Shown here: one piece after another, positions 52,858 to 60,221 of the stretch
Layout: each line of letters begins with the position of its first letter
Numbering within the stretch: position 1 is the stretch's first letter
Assembly (NCBI RefSeq): GCF_036964905.1
Contig: NZ_JBALHR010000002.1
Location: forward strand, 186,001-250,000
DNA from: Gemmobacter denitrificans
GTDB taxonomy: Bacteria > Pseudomonadota > Alphaproteobacteria > Rhodobacterales > Rhodobacteraceae
Length of the DNA: 64,000 nucleotides
Direction: 5' to 3'
Position numbers and translations under genes: made by a program
The notes under the pieces: generated by a model
Seen by the model: only the letters and a program-made list of their open reading frames with translations
What the model was told of the DNA's origin: nothing
Database searches by the model: none

Positions 52858-54821
52858 TTGCCGTTCAAGATCCGGTCCAGCACGCGGCCGGTTTCCTCTT
52901 GCACCGCCTCTTCCAGACGCCGTTTGGCAGCATCTTCCAGCGTTTCTCCGGCTTCGGGTGTGACGCCCAGCTTGTTGCGCGCCAGTTCCTCCAACCGGGC
53001 CTTGGCCTGTTCCTCGGCGCGCTGCCGTTCGGTCGCCAGTCGCTGTTCGGCCAGCCATTCCAGATCCAGCCGGATTTTCGGATCGGCCCATGGCCCGCGG
53101 ATCAAGACCGGCACTTCGGCCCCGCCTGTGCCGTCGTCGCGGGGCAAGAGGCGCGGCAGGAGCCGCAGATCCAGCGCTTGCGCCCCGAGATCGATCGTTC
53201 CCGCCCCCGTCGCCTGCAGCAGCGGGGCGGCCAGCAGCAGATCGTCGCTGCGCAGAACACCATCGGCCATGGCAAAACCGAAGCTCAGATTGTCGAACAC
53301 CGTCTTGGCGCCCTCGCCGACATAGCCCGGGTCCATGCTGCGCAACATGCCTGCAATATCCAGCCCGATCATCTCGCCCTTGCCGAGCGCCAGCTTCCCT
53401 TCGCCCGACAGGCTGGCCATGATCGCGGCCAGACTGTCGCCCACGCCCAGAAACTTGACCGCCAGATCGCCTTGGCCCACCAGCCGGTCAAACCCTGCAA
53501 GATCCCGCCCCAGCGGCTGCATCTGCAATCCGGCAAAGCGCAGATCGCCCCCGACCGACAGGCCCTTGCGGGCATTGATCACGAATTGGCCGGTGATGTT
53601 GCCGCCATAGGCCTCGGCCTCTTCCAGCCGGATTACCGCCCGGCCCTGATCGATCACCAGCCGGGCCTTGGTGGGGCCTAACTGTCCGATCCCCAGATCG
53701 GCAGCCCCAAGGGCCAGCGCGATATCGGCATCGAAGCCATGCAGCGCGCCTGCGTCAATCGGGGTGGACGACCAGCCCGCCCCCGCAGCGGCATCTGGGG
53801 CAGGATCGCCCTTGCCGCGTGGCAGGGTCAGCGACGGGATCGCCAGTTGCGCCACCAGTTTCGGGCGATCCTTGCCCGGCACAAGGTCAAGATCGCCCTT
53901 CACCACCTGATCATCCGCGGTGATTTCGGCCCCGCGCAGCAACCAGCCGCCATTGTCGGCGCGGGTCAGCCCGGTTTTCACCGTCAGGCTGCGCGCGCCC
54001 AGACCTTCGGGCAGGTCGGGCGCCGTGGTGCCTGCCAGTGCTGCAAGGGCCGCCAGATCGGACAGATCGCCCTCCAGATCGCCTTCCACCGCCAGGGGCG
54101 CAAACCCTGCAATGCCCGAAAATCCCAGCCGTGCCCGACCCGCACCAAGGTTCAGCGCAAGGCTGACGGTCTTGCCGTCCAGAAAGGCCGCGAATTCGGC
54201 GATTTCCGCCCCCAGATCGACCGCTTGCCCGCGCAGGGTGCCACGGGCGGCCAGTGTCACGCTGCCCATCGGATCGGGGATCGCGGTTTCCAGATCAAGC
54301 GCCGTCACGTCCCATGTCTGACCGCTGCCTTCATCGGCAAAGCTGATGCGCCCGCCATGCAGAATGGCCCGGTCAAGCCGGGCGGCAAACCCCTGCGACG
54401 CGGCCTCAGGTGCGGGGGTATCTTCCGGCGTTTCGGCCAGCTTCAGCTCCCAGTTCACCGCCCCATCGGCGCGGCGTTCCAGCATCAGCACCGGATCGAC
54501 CAGTTCCACCCCGGTGATGTGCAGATCGCCCGAAATCAGCGCCGCCAGCGAAAGCCGGATATCCAGCGCCTTGGCCGTCATCAGCGCCGGTGCCTTGCCC
54601 CAATCGGCATTGGCCAGCGTAACCGGCCCGGTGCGCACCCCGATCACCGGCCAGACCGAAGGTTGCACCGGCTCGGCAATGTCGATCCTGCGACCGGTGG
54701 CCTTTTCGAATTCGCGTTCTGCCAGATCGATCAGCCCATCCTTGGGCATGAGAAAGATCATCAGCGCCAGCAGCATGACCAGCACCAGAACCGAGGCCAA
54801 GGCCCGCATCAGCCAGCGCAT
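52854..54821 (-). CDS. AsmA-family protein
   Basis: 655 residues: an N-terminal membrane anchor (ALASVLVLVMLLALMIFLM), then a long repetitive beta-rich periplasmic region of the AsmA type (GRRIDIAEPVQPSVWPVIGVRTGPVTLANADWG ...), ending in a helical, charged tail (EEQAKARLEELARNKLG). Such proteins are thought to bridge membranes or affect lipid transport. Function in this organism unknown. Confidence 0.88.
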   Translation of the reverse strand: MRWLMRALASVLVLVMLLALMIFLMPKDGLIDLAEREFEKATGRRIDIAEPVQPSVWPVIGVRTGPVTLANADWGKAPALMTAKALDIRLSLAALISGDLHITGVELVDPVLMLERRADGAVNWELKLAETPEDTPAPEAASQGFAARLDRAILHGGRISFADEGSGQTWDVTALDLETAIPDPMGSVTLAARGTLRGQAVDLGAEIAEFAAFLDGKTVSLALNLGAGRARLGFSGIAGFAPLAVEGDLEGDLSDLAALAALAGTTAPDLPEGLGARSLTVKTGLTRADNGGWLLRGAEITADDQVVKGDLDLVPGKDRPKLVAQLAIPSLTLPRGKGDPAPDAAAGAGWSSTPIDAGALHGFDADIALALGAADLGIGQLGPTKARLVIDQGRAVIRLEEAEAYGGNITGQFVINARKGLSVGGDLRFAGLQMQPLGRDLAGFDRLVGQGDLAVKFLGVGDSLAAIMASLSGEGKLALGKGEMIGLDIAGMLRSMDPGYVGEGAKTVFDNLSFGFAMADGVLRSDDLLLAAPLLQATGAGTIDLGAQALDLRLLPRLLPRDDGTGGAEVPVLIRGPWADPKIRLDLEWLAEQRLATERQRAEEQAKARLEELARNKLGVTPEAGETLEDAAKRRLEEAVQEETGRVLDRILNGN

Positions 54822-54881
54822 CCTGCACTCTCCCTTGCCCGTTTGGCGGAATCATGCCGTGCAGGGGGGCGGGGCGCAAGG

Positions 54882-54903
54882 GGCGGGGGATCACTTCCCC
54901 GCC
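54882..54903. repeat. GC-rich inverted repeat between AsmA and the cysteine hydrolase gene
   Basis: GGCGGGG-N8-CCCCGCC in the 113-base gap. No T tract follows either side; it may be a weak terminator for the cysteine hydrolase gene. Confidence 0.35.
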
Positions 54904-54934
54904 GTCATGGGCAGCGGATTGCCAAGGCGCGGCG

Positions 54935-55495
54935 TCAGGCCCCGATCATGCGGGCCAGTGTTGCCCCCGGGGCCACCGTCGCGAAATCCGCGGCCAGCAG
55001 CGCCAGCGTGCTGCGGGCCACCATTTCCGCCCCGATGCCGCCCTGACCATCATGGGTATCAATCCCGAAGCTGAACAACGCATCTTCTGCCAGAAGGACA
55101 GAAAAACCCAGATCGCTGGCCGCCCGCACACTGGAATTGACGCAAAACCCGGTGACTGCACCGCAGATCACCAGCCGGTCAATGCCTGCCCGCCGCAAAT
55201 GCGCATCAAGACCGGTGCCCGCAAAGGCCGAAGATCCGGATTTGAAGATCACGGCCTCGCCCGGTGCGGGGCTGGCACAGGCCATGGCCTGACCGGATGG
55301 CAGGTCGCGCCGGAAGGGCGAAGCCGGGTCGGCATCATCGTGATGCACATGCACGACGGGCCAACCTTTGGTGCGAAACAGCGCCAGAAGCTCGGTCACC
55401 CGATCCTCGGCCCCGCCGGGCCAGGGGACACGCCCCCCGGCGATGCGGTTGGCCACCTCTTGCTGCAGGTCGATGAGCAGAAGGGCGGTGGTCAT
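54935..55495 (-). CDS. Isochorismatase-like cysteine hydrolase
   Basis: 186 residues. The catalytic triad is visible: Asp in LLLIDLQQEV (about 9), Lys in VIFKSGSSAF (about 85), Cys in AVTGFCVNSS (about 118), with the cis-peptide VTGFC context. It hydrolyses amides or similar bonds; the substrate is unknown (nicotinamidase-like or maleamate-like are alternatives). The start overlaps the DUF1993 gene stop by four bases. Confidence 0.88.
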   Translation of the reverse strand: MTTALLLIDLQQEVANRIAGGRVPWPGGAEDRVTELLALFRTKGWPVVHVHHDDADPASPFRRDLPSGQAMACASPAPGEAVIFKSGSSAFAGTGLDAHLRRAGIDRLVICGAVTGFCVNSSVRAASDLGFSVLLAEDALFSFGIDTHDGQGGIGAEMVARSTLALLAADFATVAPGATLARMIGA

Positions 55496-55989
55496 GCGGC
55501 ACCCATGTAATCGCGTTTGCCGATCACCACGCCGTTGTGGCGCAGGATGTTATAGGCAGTGGTCAGATGGAAATGCAGCTGTGGCGTGGCAAAGATGGAC
55601 AGGAAGTCTGCGCCTGACATCTGCATCTCTTGCCCCCCGGCGGGGAAGGTGATCACGCGCTCTGCCGCGTCCTGGAACCGGGCAGGGTCAAACCCCGCGA
55701 TGTAGGCGCGGGCGGTGCGGATACGGTCCTGCAATTCGGCAAAGCTGGTTTCGGTGTCAGGAAAGCTGCGCGGGGGTTCACCGGCCAATCGCGCGCAGGC
55801 CCGGGCCGCGAAATCGCAGGCAAGCTGCACCTGCCGCGTCAGGGGGAACATGTCGGGGTAAAGCCGGAACTGCAACAGGGCCTCGGGCGGGATTTTTCCC
55901 GCGGCGCAATGGGCTTCGGCCTTGGCAAGAATGGCGGCCAATGCGCCAAGAGAACGGTCGAAAGCCAGAACGGATTGGGCGTGAATCAC
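55492..55989 (-). CDS. DUF1993 protein
   Basis: 165 residues with a GTG start fixed by AAGGAG seven bases upstream. LYPDMFPLTRQVQLACDFAARACARLAG and FFIATPQLHFH-like LSIFATPQLHFHLTTAYNILRHNGVVIGKRDYMG match DUF1993, a DinB-like helical bundle of unknown function. Forms a two-gene unit with the cysteine hydrolase. Confidence 0.85.
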   Translation of the reverse strand: MIHAQSVLAFDRSLGALAAILAKAEAHCAAGKIPPEALLQFRLYPDMFPLTRQVQLACDFAARACARLAGEPPRSFPDTETSFAELQDRIRTARAYIAGFDPARFQDAAERVITFPAGGQEMQMSGADFLSIFATPQLHFHLTTAYNILRHNGVVIGKRDYMGAA

Positions 55990-56076
55990 CGGGACACTCC
56001 TTTTGCGGTTCGCCGGGCAGCCTTGCACAGCAATCAGGCGAGACCAAGTGCAGCGCGCCGGTTGGAGAAATGTCGG

Positions 56077-56106
56077 GCCGGGGGCAGAGGCAGCGCCGCC
56101 CCCGGC
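56077..56106 (-). terminator. Hairpin after argF
   Basis: Perfect 9-bp stem GCCGGGGGC / GCCCCCGGC with a 12-base loop, 17 bases downstream of the argF stop. No U tract follows, so it may work with Rho or protect the 3' end. Confidence 0.45.
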
Positions 56107-56123
56107 AGGATCAAGGACGGAGA

Positions 56124-57050
56124 TCAGACGCCAAGGCACCAGCGCATGATGGCCTTTTGCGCATGCAGGCGGTTTTCGGCCTCGTCGAAGATCACCGAAT
56201 GCGGGCCGTCCATCACGGCGCTGGTGGCTTCGTCATTGCGATGCGCGGGCAGGCAATGCATGAACAGCGCATCGGGCTTGGCGCGGGCCATCAGGGTTTC
56301 ATTCACCTGATAGGGGCGCAGCTGGTTGTGGCGGCGTTCCTTGGCGCTTTCGGGATCATGCATGCTGACCCAAGTGTCGGTCACCACCAGATCGGCGCCA
56401 TCGACCGCCTTGAACGGGTCACGTTCCACCTGCACCTTCACCCCCTTGGACCGGGCAAAGCCCAGCCATTCCGCCTCTGGATCCAGGGTCTGCGGGCCGG
56501 TGAAGGTGAAATCAAAGCCGAACTGGCCCGCCGCATGCAGGAAGCTGGCGGCGACATTGTTGCCATCGCCGCACCAGACCACCTTGCGCCCGGCAATCGG
56601 GCCGCGATGTTCTTCATAGGTCATCACATCGGCCATGATCTGGCAGGGATGGGTGCGGTTGGTCAGGCCGTTGATCACCGGCACATCGGAATATTCGGCC
56701 ATTTCCTGCAAGGTAGCTTCTTCAAACGTGCGGATCATGATGAGATCGACGTAGCGCGACAGCACCCGGGCGGTATCGGCGATGGTCTCGCCATGGCCCA
56801 GCTGCATCTCCTTGCCGGACAGGACCATGGTTTCGCCGCCCATCTGGCGCACGCCCACGTCGAAGGACACACGGGTACGGGTCGAAGGCTTTTCGAAGAT
56901 CAGCGCGACCATCCGGCCCTTGAGCGGCTGTTCGTCATCCGGGGTGCCCTTGGGGCGGCCGTTGCGGGCGGCCTTCATCGCATGGGCGCTGTCGATCATC
57001 TGCCGCAGGTCGGGGGCGGCGGTGGTATGGATATCGAGAAAATGGGTCAT
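56124..57050 (-). CDS. argF: Ornithine carbamoyltransferase
   Basis: 308 residues. Start MTHFLDIHTTAAPDLRQM. Carbamoyl-phosphate motif EKPSTRTRVSFDVG, HPCQIMADVMT, and ornithine-site HCLPAHRN are intact. It makes citrulline in arginine synthesis. Follows argD by 135 bases that contain a family 1 repeat, on the same strand. Confidence 0.96.
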   Translation of the reverse strand: MTHFLDIHTTAAPDLRQMIDSAHAMKAARNGRPKGTPDDEQPLKGRMVALIFEKPSTRTRVSFDVGVRQMGGETMVLSGKEMQLGHGETIADTARVLSRYVDLIMIRTFEEATLQEMAEYSDVPVINGLTNRTHPCQIMADVMTYEEHRGPIAGRKVVWCGDGNNVAASFLHAAGQFGFDFTFTGPQTLDPEAEWLGFARSKGVKVQVERDPFKAVDGADLVVTDTWVSMHDPESAKERRHNQLRPYQVNETLMARAKPDALFMHCLPAHRNDEATSAVMDGPHSVIFDEAENRLHAQKAIMRWCLGV

Positions 57051-57081
57051 CTGTTCTGTCTTTTGTCTGTGCGGCGGATCG

Positions 57082-57140
57082 CCGGGGGCTGCCTGCCCCC
57101 GGACCCCCGGGGATGTTTTCACCAAGATAAAGGCAGAAAT
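57082..57140 (+). repeat. Dispersed hairpin repeat, family 1, copy B
   Basis: CCGGGGGC-TGCCT-GCCCCCGG hairpin, then ACCCCCGGGGATG, a T-rich bend and CCAAGATAA, matching the element at 10518. It occupies most of the argD-argF gap and could form a hairpin in the shared transcript. Confidence 0.75.
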
Positions 57141-57185
57141 TCGGGTCGTCGCGCGGCCCGGTCGCCGCGTTCGCGCAAGACGGGA

Positions 57186-58382
57186 TCAGGCCGTGGCATC
57201 GGCTGCAACCTTTGCTTCCACCTGTGTTGCTGCGGCATCAAGCCGTTTCAGCGCCTCGGCGATATCGGCGTCGGGGATGTTCAGGGCGGGCAGCAGGCGC
57301 AGGCAATTGTCAGCCGCCGCGATGGTCAGGACCTGGGCATCATAGCCCGCCTTGACCAGATCGGTATTGGCGGCCCGGCATTTCAGCCCGATCATCAACC
57401 CCTGACCGCGGACGTTTTCGAAGACCAGAGGATGGGCGGCGACCAGTGCCTCCAGCCCCTGACGGAACAGGGCTGCCTTGCGGTTGACTTCCGCCAGAAA
57501 GGCGGGATCGGCGGCAATGGTCATGACGGTTGCGCCGATGGCGCAGCCCAGCGGGTTGCCGCCATAGGTTGAACCATGGGTGCCTGCCACCATGCCGGCG
57601 GCGGCGGCTTCGGTTGCCAGAACGGCGCCCAGCGGGAAGCCACCGCCGATGCCCTTGGCCACCATCATGATATCAGGGGTGACGCCGGCCCATTCATGCG
57701 CGAACAGCCGCCCTGTGCGCGCCACGCCGCATTGCACCTCGTCAAACACCAGTAGCGCGCCGGTTTCGTCGCAGAGCCGACGCATCTCGCGCAAGAGCGC
57801 ATCGGGGACGACGCGGATGCCACCTTCCCCCTGGATCGGTTCGATCATCACGGCGGCGGTCCGGTCGCTGATCGCGGCGCGGAAGGCCTCCAGATCGCCG
57901 AAGGGCAATTGCCGGAAGCCCGGCATCAGCGGGCCAAAGCCCTTGACCATCTTTTCCGACCCGGCCGCAGCGATGGCGGCGGTCGAGCGGCCATGGAAGG
58001 CGCCGTCAAATGTCAGGATTTCGATCCGGTCGGGATCACCTTTTTCATACCAGTATTTCCGCACCATCTTGACCGCCAGTTCGGCGGTTTCGGTGCCCGA
58101 ATTGGTGAAGAACACCGTATCGGCAAAGGTCTGATCCACCAGCAACTGCGCCAGTTTTTCCTGTTCGGGAATCCGGTACACATTGGACACGTGCCAGAGC
58201 TTGCCCGCCTGTTCGGTGATCGTGGCCACCAGTTCCGGCGCGGCATGGCCCAGCGTGTTCACCGCAATGCCCGCACCAAGATCAAGATAGCGGCGGCCAT
58301 CTTCGGCGATGAGCCAGCTGCCCTCGCCTTTCACAAAGGCAAGGGGCGCGCGGTTATAGGTCGGCAGAACGGCAGGGATCAT
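57186..58382 (-). CDS. argD: Acetylornithine/succinyldiaminopimelate aminotransferase
   Basis: 398-residue class III PLP aminotransferase of arginine (and lysine) synthesis. The start MIPAVLPTYNRAPLAFVKGEG is preceded by AAGGAAG. FFTNSGTETAELAVKMVRKYW, FDGAFHGRSTAAIAA, LVFDEVQCGVARTG and MMVAKGIGGGFPLGAVLA (Schiff-base Lys) are clear. First gene of argD-argF, with a long leader upstream. Confidence 0.95.
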   Translation of the reverse strand: MIPAVLPTYNRAPLAFVKGEGSWLIAEDGRRYLDLGAGIAVNTLGHAAPELVATITEQAGKLWHVSNVYRIPEQEKLAQLLVDQTFADTVFFTNSGTETAELAVKMVRKYWYEKGDPDRIEILTFDGAFHGRSTAAIAAAGSEKMVKGFGPLMPGFRQLPFGDLEAFRAAISDRTAAVMIEPIQGEGGIRVVPDALLREMRRLCDETGALLVFDEVQCGVARTGRLFAHEWAGVTPDIMMVAKGIGGGFPLGAVLATEAAAAGMVAGTHGSTYGGNPLGCAIGATVMTIAADPAFLAEVNRKAALFRQGLEALVAAHPLVFENVRGQGLMIGLKCRAANTDLVKAGYDAQVLTIAAADNCLRLLPALNIPDADIAEALKRLDAAATQVEAKVAADATA

Positions 58383-58488
58383 GATGTCTTCCTTGCAAGG
58401 CGGTGCCACAGGGGTGCCAAAGGCAGGCGGGCATGTCAACGAAAGGTGGGGGGGGCCGGTATCCGGCCGGGATCGCAGGCGTGCGGGC

Positions 58489-58548
58489 TCAGGCGCCGAA
58501 GGAACGGCGTCGGGGCAGCGCAGCAAAGGGGCGGGCCAGTGCGATCAT
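58489..58548 (-). CDS. Candidate 19-residue leader peptide rich in arginine
   Basis: ATG...TGA frame encoding MIALARPFAALPRRRSFGA, with three consecutive Arg codons (CGA CGC CGT), about 107 bases upstream of argD and before a GC hairpin. The layout recalls amino-acid-responsive leader peptides, but no strong ribosome binding site and no U tract after the hairpin are visible. Could be a chance frame. Confidence 0.25.
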   Translation of the reverse strand: MIALARPFAALPRRRSFGA

Positions 58549-58636
58549 GACAGAGCCTGTAGCGCGGGATTGGGGGTGAGGTAAAGCTTCAAAATGGGTG
58601 TATTGAAAAAACATAATGTCGTCTTGATCGGTATTC

Positions 58637-58672
58637 TGCCGTTTTGGGCAATGATACCTGCCGAAATGGGCA
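58637..58672. promoter_or_regulatory. Twin operator candidate upstream of argD
   Basis: Two copies of TGCCG-N4-GGGCA-type sites, TGCCGTTTTGGGCA (58637-58650) and TGCCGAAATGGGCA (58659-58672), starting 22 bases apart, so on the same DNA face. Each contains TGCC...GGCA dyad symmetry. Repeated TTGCA units lie just beside them (58675-58688). Confidence 0.55.
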
Positions 58673-58727
58673 TGTTGCAGGTGTTGCAAGCTAGCGGCTT
58701 CCCTGTCCGGTCAGCGTCCAGTCTCGA

Positions 58728-58967
58728 TCAGCGCGGGCGGCTTTCCAGCCGGTAGCTGCCTTCCGGCAGATCCAGCGCTGCCATCAGATCGCGCAGTTGC
58801 GCCATCGACAGGGTGATGGTCTGCGGCTCTTCGGTCACCGGATGCAGTTGCTCCAGCGTGATGCAATCGTCGAAGGCCGAGATGGTGATATCCTCCATCA
58901 GCCCGTCGTGGCCTTCGTCGATCAGGGTGATCACGGTGGCGTCAAAATCGTGTTCGATGGTAAACAT
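58728..58967 (-). CDS. Small acidic conserved hypothetical protein
   Basis: 79 residues. MFTIEHDFDATVITLIDEGHDGLMEDITISAFDD is strongly acidic and beta-rich, followed by a helix (LSMAQLRDLMAALDLPEG). No known domain. Upstream of argD on the same strand but separated by 345 bases. Codon pattern and composition suggest a real gene. Confidence 0.65.
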   Translation of the reverse strand: MFTIEHDFDATVITLIDEGHDGLMEDITISAFDDCITLEQLHPVTEEPQTITLSMAQLRDLMAALDLPEGSYRLESRPR

Positions 58968-59113
58968 GGGATCAGGCTAGCCTTGGCCCCCCCACCGGTG
59001 CAATCACAATCTGCGGATCACAAACCGGCGATGGTGGGGCGCTCTATCGCAGGCCCCCTTTTCGTGCCGCAGGGCAGGCCCTAAACTGTCGCAAAACAGG
59101 GCAGGAGCGGCAG

Positions 59114-59887
59114 ATGGGGTTGATGCGTCAGGATCGGGCACAGCGCGCGCGCGCGGTCGTGGCGGCGGTTCTGGCCGCAGGGATGACCGCTGGCTGTGTG
59201 CCCAGCACTGCACCCGGGCTTGACCCCTTGCCACAGCCTGCGGTGCCGGTCACCAGACCGGGCGTCCCGCCGGTGTTGCCGCCAGCGCAGGCGGCGCAGA
59301 ATTTCGTCAGCGTCGTGCAGCGGGTAGAGCCGGTGGCCGAGGCGATCTGCCGGGAAAGAAGCCGGGGACGAATGAATTGCGATATCGAGATCGTGATCGA
59401 CAAGCGCCCGAACCTGCCGCCCAATGCCTTTCAGACCGAAGACAATCTGGGGCGGCCGGTGGTGGGCTTTACCCTGTCGCTGATTGCGGATGCCCGCAAC
59501 GCCGATGAAATCGCCTTTGTGCTGGGCCATGAGGCAGCGCATCACATCTCCGGCCATTTGCCGCGTCAACAGCAGACGGCAACCACCGGGGCACTTCTGG
59601 GCACCTTGCTGGGGCAGGCAACGGGGGCAGATCCGGCGGCGCTGCAGCAGTTGCAGGAATTGGGGGCGACCGTAGGCGCGCGGCGCTTTTCCAAGGAATT
59701 CGAACTGGAGGCCGATGCACTTGGCGCCGAAATTGCCTTTCGTGCCGGATATGATCCTGTCCGGGGCGCGGGGTTCTTTGCCCGCCTGCCAGACCCGGGG
59801 GATCAATTCCTGGGCAGCCATCCACCAAACGCGCAGCGGCAGGCGCAGGTCGCGGCGGTGGTCGCGCAGCTGCGTCGCAGCTATTGA
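59114..59887 (+). CDS. M48-family metalloprotease, lipoprotein
   Basis: 257 residues. The N-terminal signal ends in MTAGC (lipobox, Cys28). The zinc motif HEAAHH (His139, Glu140, His143) is followed by FELEADALGAEIAF with the third ligand, as in BepA/LoiP-type proteases that act in the envelope. It probably degrades or assists outer-membrane proteins. Downstream: a small DUF6455 gene after 66 bases. Confidence 0.9.
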   Translation: MGLMRQDRAQRARAVVAAVLAAGMTAGCVPSTAPGLDPLPQPAVPVTRPGVPPVLPPAQAAQNFVSVVQRVEPVAEAICRERSRGRMNCDIEIVIDKRPNLPPNAFQTEDNLGRPVVGFTLSLIADARNADEIAFVLGHEAAHHISGHLPRQQQTATTGALLGTLLGQATGADPAALQQLQELGATVGARRFSKEFELEADALGAEIAFRAGYDPVRGAGFFARLPDPGDQFLGSHPPNAQRQAQVAAVVAQLRRSY

Positions 59888-59953
59888 TTCAGGTCAAGGA
59901 AGACTGCGGCCCGCGCCTCCATCCTGCACAAGGGGGTAAAGCGAGGCGAGAAG

Positions 59954-60205
59954 ATGATCGGATATGTCGAGGCCCCGAAGGCCTGGTGGCTGACCCATGG
60001 CATGGCGCGTCGGGCAGGGGTCAGTCTGCCGCAGGCCGTGACAGACGGATGGCTCAAGCGCAGTGAACTGGCCTGTCTGATTGCACGCTGTCAGGCCTGC
60101 GGGTCCGAGAGTGATTGCACCAACTGGCTGGCGGTTCCGGGGCCTTCGCTGCCCGAGTTCTGCTGCAACAAGGCTGAAATCGAGGCTTTGGCACCGCCGC
60201 GCTGA
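59954..60205 (+). CDS. Cys-rich small protein, DUF6455-like
   Basis: 83 residues. The cysteines are in the order C41-x4-C46-x2-C49-x5-C55-x14-C70-C71, within an otherwise helical protein (RCQACGSESDCTNWL). This matches small DUF6455-type proteins of Rhodobacteraceae. The Cys spacing could bind metal or a cofactor; function unknown. Same strand as the M48 gene. Confidence 0.75.
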   Translation: MIGYVEAPKAWWLTHGMARRAGVSLPQAVTDGWLKRSELACLIARCQACGSESDCTNWLAVPGPSLPEFCCNKAEIEALAPPR

Positions 60206-60221
60206 CGGGGCCGCAACACGG

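Larger units (their letters stand above)
58383..58727 (-). promoter_or_regulatory. argD leader and promoter region (345 bases without a confident gene)
   Basis: The promoter-distal part is GC-rich and contains a palindrome CCTTGCAAGG (58391-58400) next to the argD ribosome binding site, a GGCCGG-ATA-CCGGCC hairpin (58455-58469) and a short Arg-rich frame (58489-58548). The promoter-proximal part (about 58590-58690) is AT-rich and carries a duplicated inverted repeat. Together these suggest regulated transcription of argDF. No tRNA seen. Confidence 0.6.

Noticed and set aside
56077..56106. Canonical rho-independent terminator after argF
   Set aside because: The 9-bp GC stem is perfect but no U tract follows, so it is listed only as a terminator-like hairpin.
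58489..58689. 66-codon minus-strand frame in the argD leader as a full gene
   Set aside because: Its first two thirds cover the AT-rich promoter and twin operator and look non-coding; only the last 19 codons are kept as a low-confidence leader.
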